Part shown: piece after piece, positions 32,299-32,367 of the stretch
Numbering within the stretch: the first letter of the stretch is position 1
How the letters are laid out: each line of letters starts with the position of its first letter
Origin: Streptomyces lonarensis
GTDB lineage: Bacteria > Actinomycetota > Actinomycetes > Streptomycetales > Streptomycetaceae
Length of the DNA stretch: 32,367 nucleotides
Assembly: GCF_012033735.1 (NCBI RefSeq)
Contig: NZ_JAAVJD010000036.1
Coordinates: 1 to 32,367 of the forward strand
Direction of reading: 5' to 3'
The notes under the pieces: model-generated
The model's database searches: none
The model's input: the letters and a program-made list of their open reading frames with translations, nothing else
Told to the model about the DNA's origin: nothing
Position numbers and translations under genes: made by a program

Positions 32299-32367
32299 GG
32301 CCGCCGGAGAGCCGTTCCGCGCCGCCGGTGAGGGCGGGGGTCAGGTCCATGACGTCGGAGTCGTACC

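Noticed and set aside
1-32367. CRISPR array, tRNA or rRNA genes
   Set aside because: I found no regularly spaced direct repeats and no convincing tRNA or rRNA features on either strand.

Overview
This is a high-GC actinomycete chromosome segment. The coding bias is Streptomyces- or Nocardiopsaceae-like, there are many GTG starts and Sec/lipoprotein signals, and regulators of the HxlR, GntR, AraC, MerR and XRE/MmyB types are typical of that group. I cannot fix the genus from sequence alone.

Left third (1-10.6 kb, almost all minus strand): an RHS/YD-repeat polymorphic-toxin locus. One complete secreted Rhs protein (7284-10640) carries a signal peptide, an N-terminal DUF6531-like region, many YD repeats, the RHS core and an 89-residue glycine/alanine-rich tip. 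Downstream of it lie four displaced copies of the RHS core 3' end, each joined to a C-terminal tip (orphans A 293-913, B 1599-2414, C 2629-3036, E 3968-4888). Three have no usable start codon ahead of the core. Tiny membrane-protein genes (24-88 aa, 1-2 TM segments) sit after the tips and are candidate immunity genes; several are too short for usual gene callers. One block (tip, 45-aa protein, hairpin, 88-aa protein) is present twice. An IS5-type element (5448-6323) with a frameshifted transposase has inserted in the array.

Middle (11-20 kb): a 434-aa multi-HTH DNA-binding protein, then a decayed stretch with pseudogenes of an AlbA_2/Schlafen-type protein and a LysE exporter, interleaved with intact genes: an RmlD-like reductase, trpD, a proline-rich lipoprotein and a nucleoside deoxyribosyltransferase-like protein. 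A frameshifted relic of one array immunity-type gene lies at 19.7 kb, well outside the array.

Right third (20-32.4 kb): ordinary accessory genes. These are a divergent HxlR regulator/VOC pair, a translationally coupled Asp/Glu racemase-GntR operon, an RsbW-like ATP-binding protein, a SnoaL-like protein, an XRE/MmyB regulator divergent from an SDR oxidoreductase, an AraC regulator, a degraded dnaB 3' fragment, an MFS exporter, a hypothetical, and a membrane protein divergent from a MerR regulator.

The most notable system is the RHS array. Its tips look like membrane-active, bacteriocin-like peptides rather than enzymes, and each would be expressed only after recombination onto the full-length gene.
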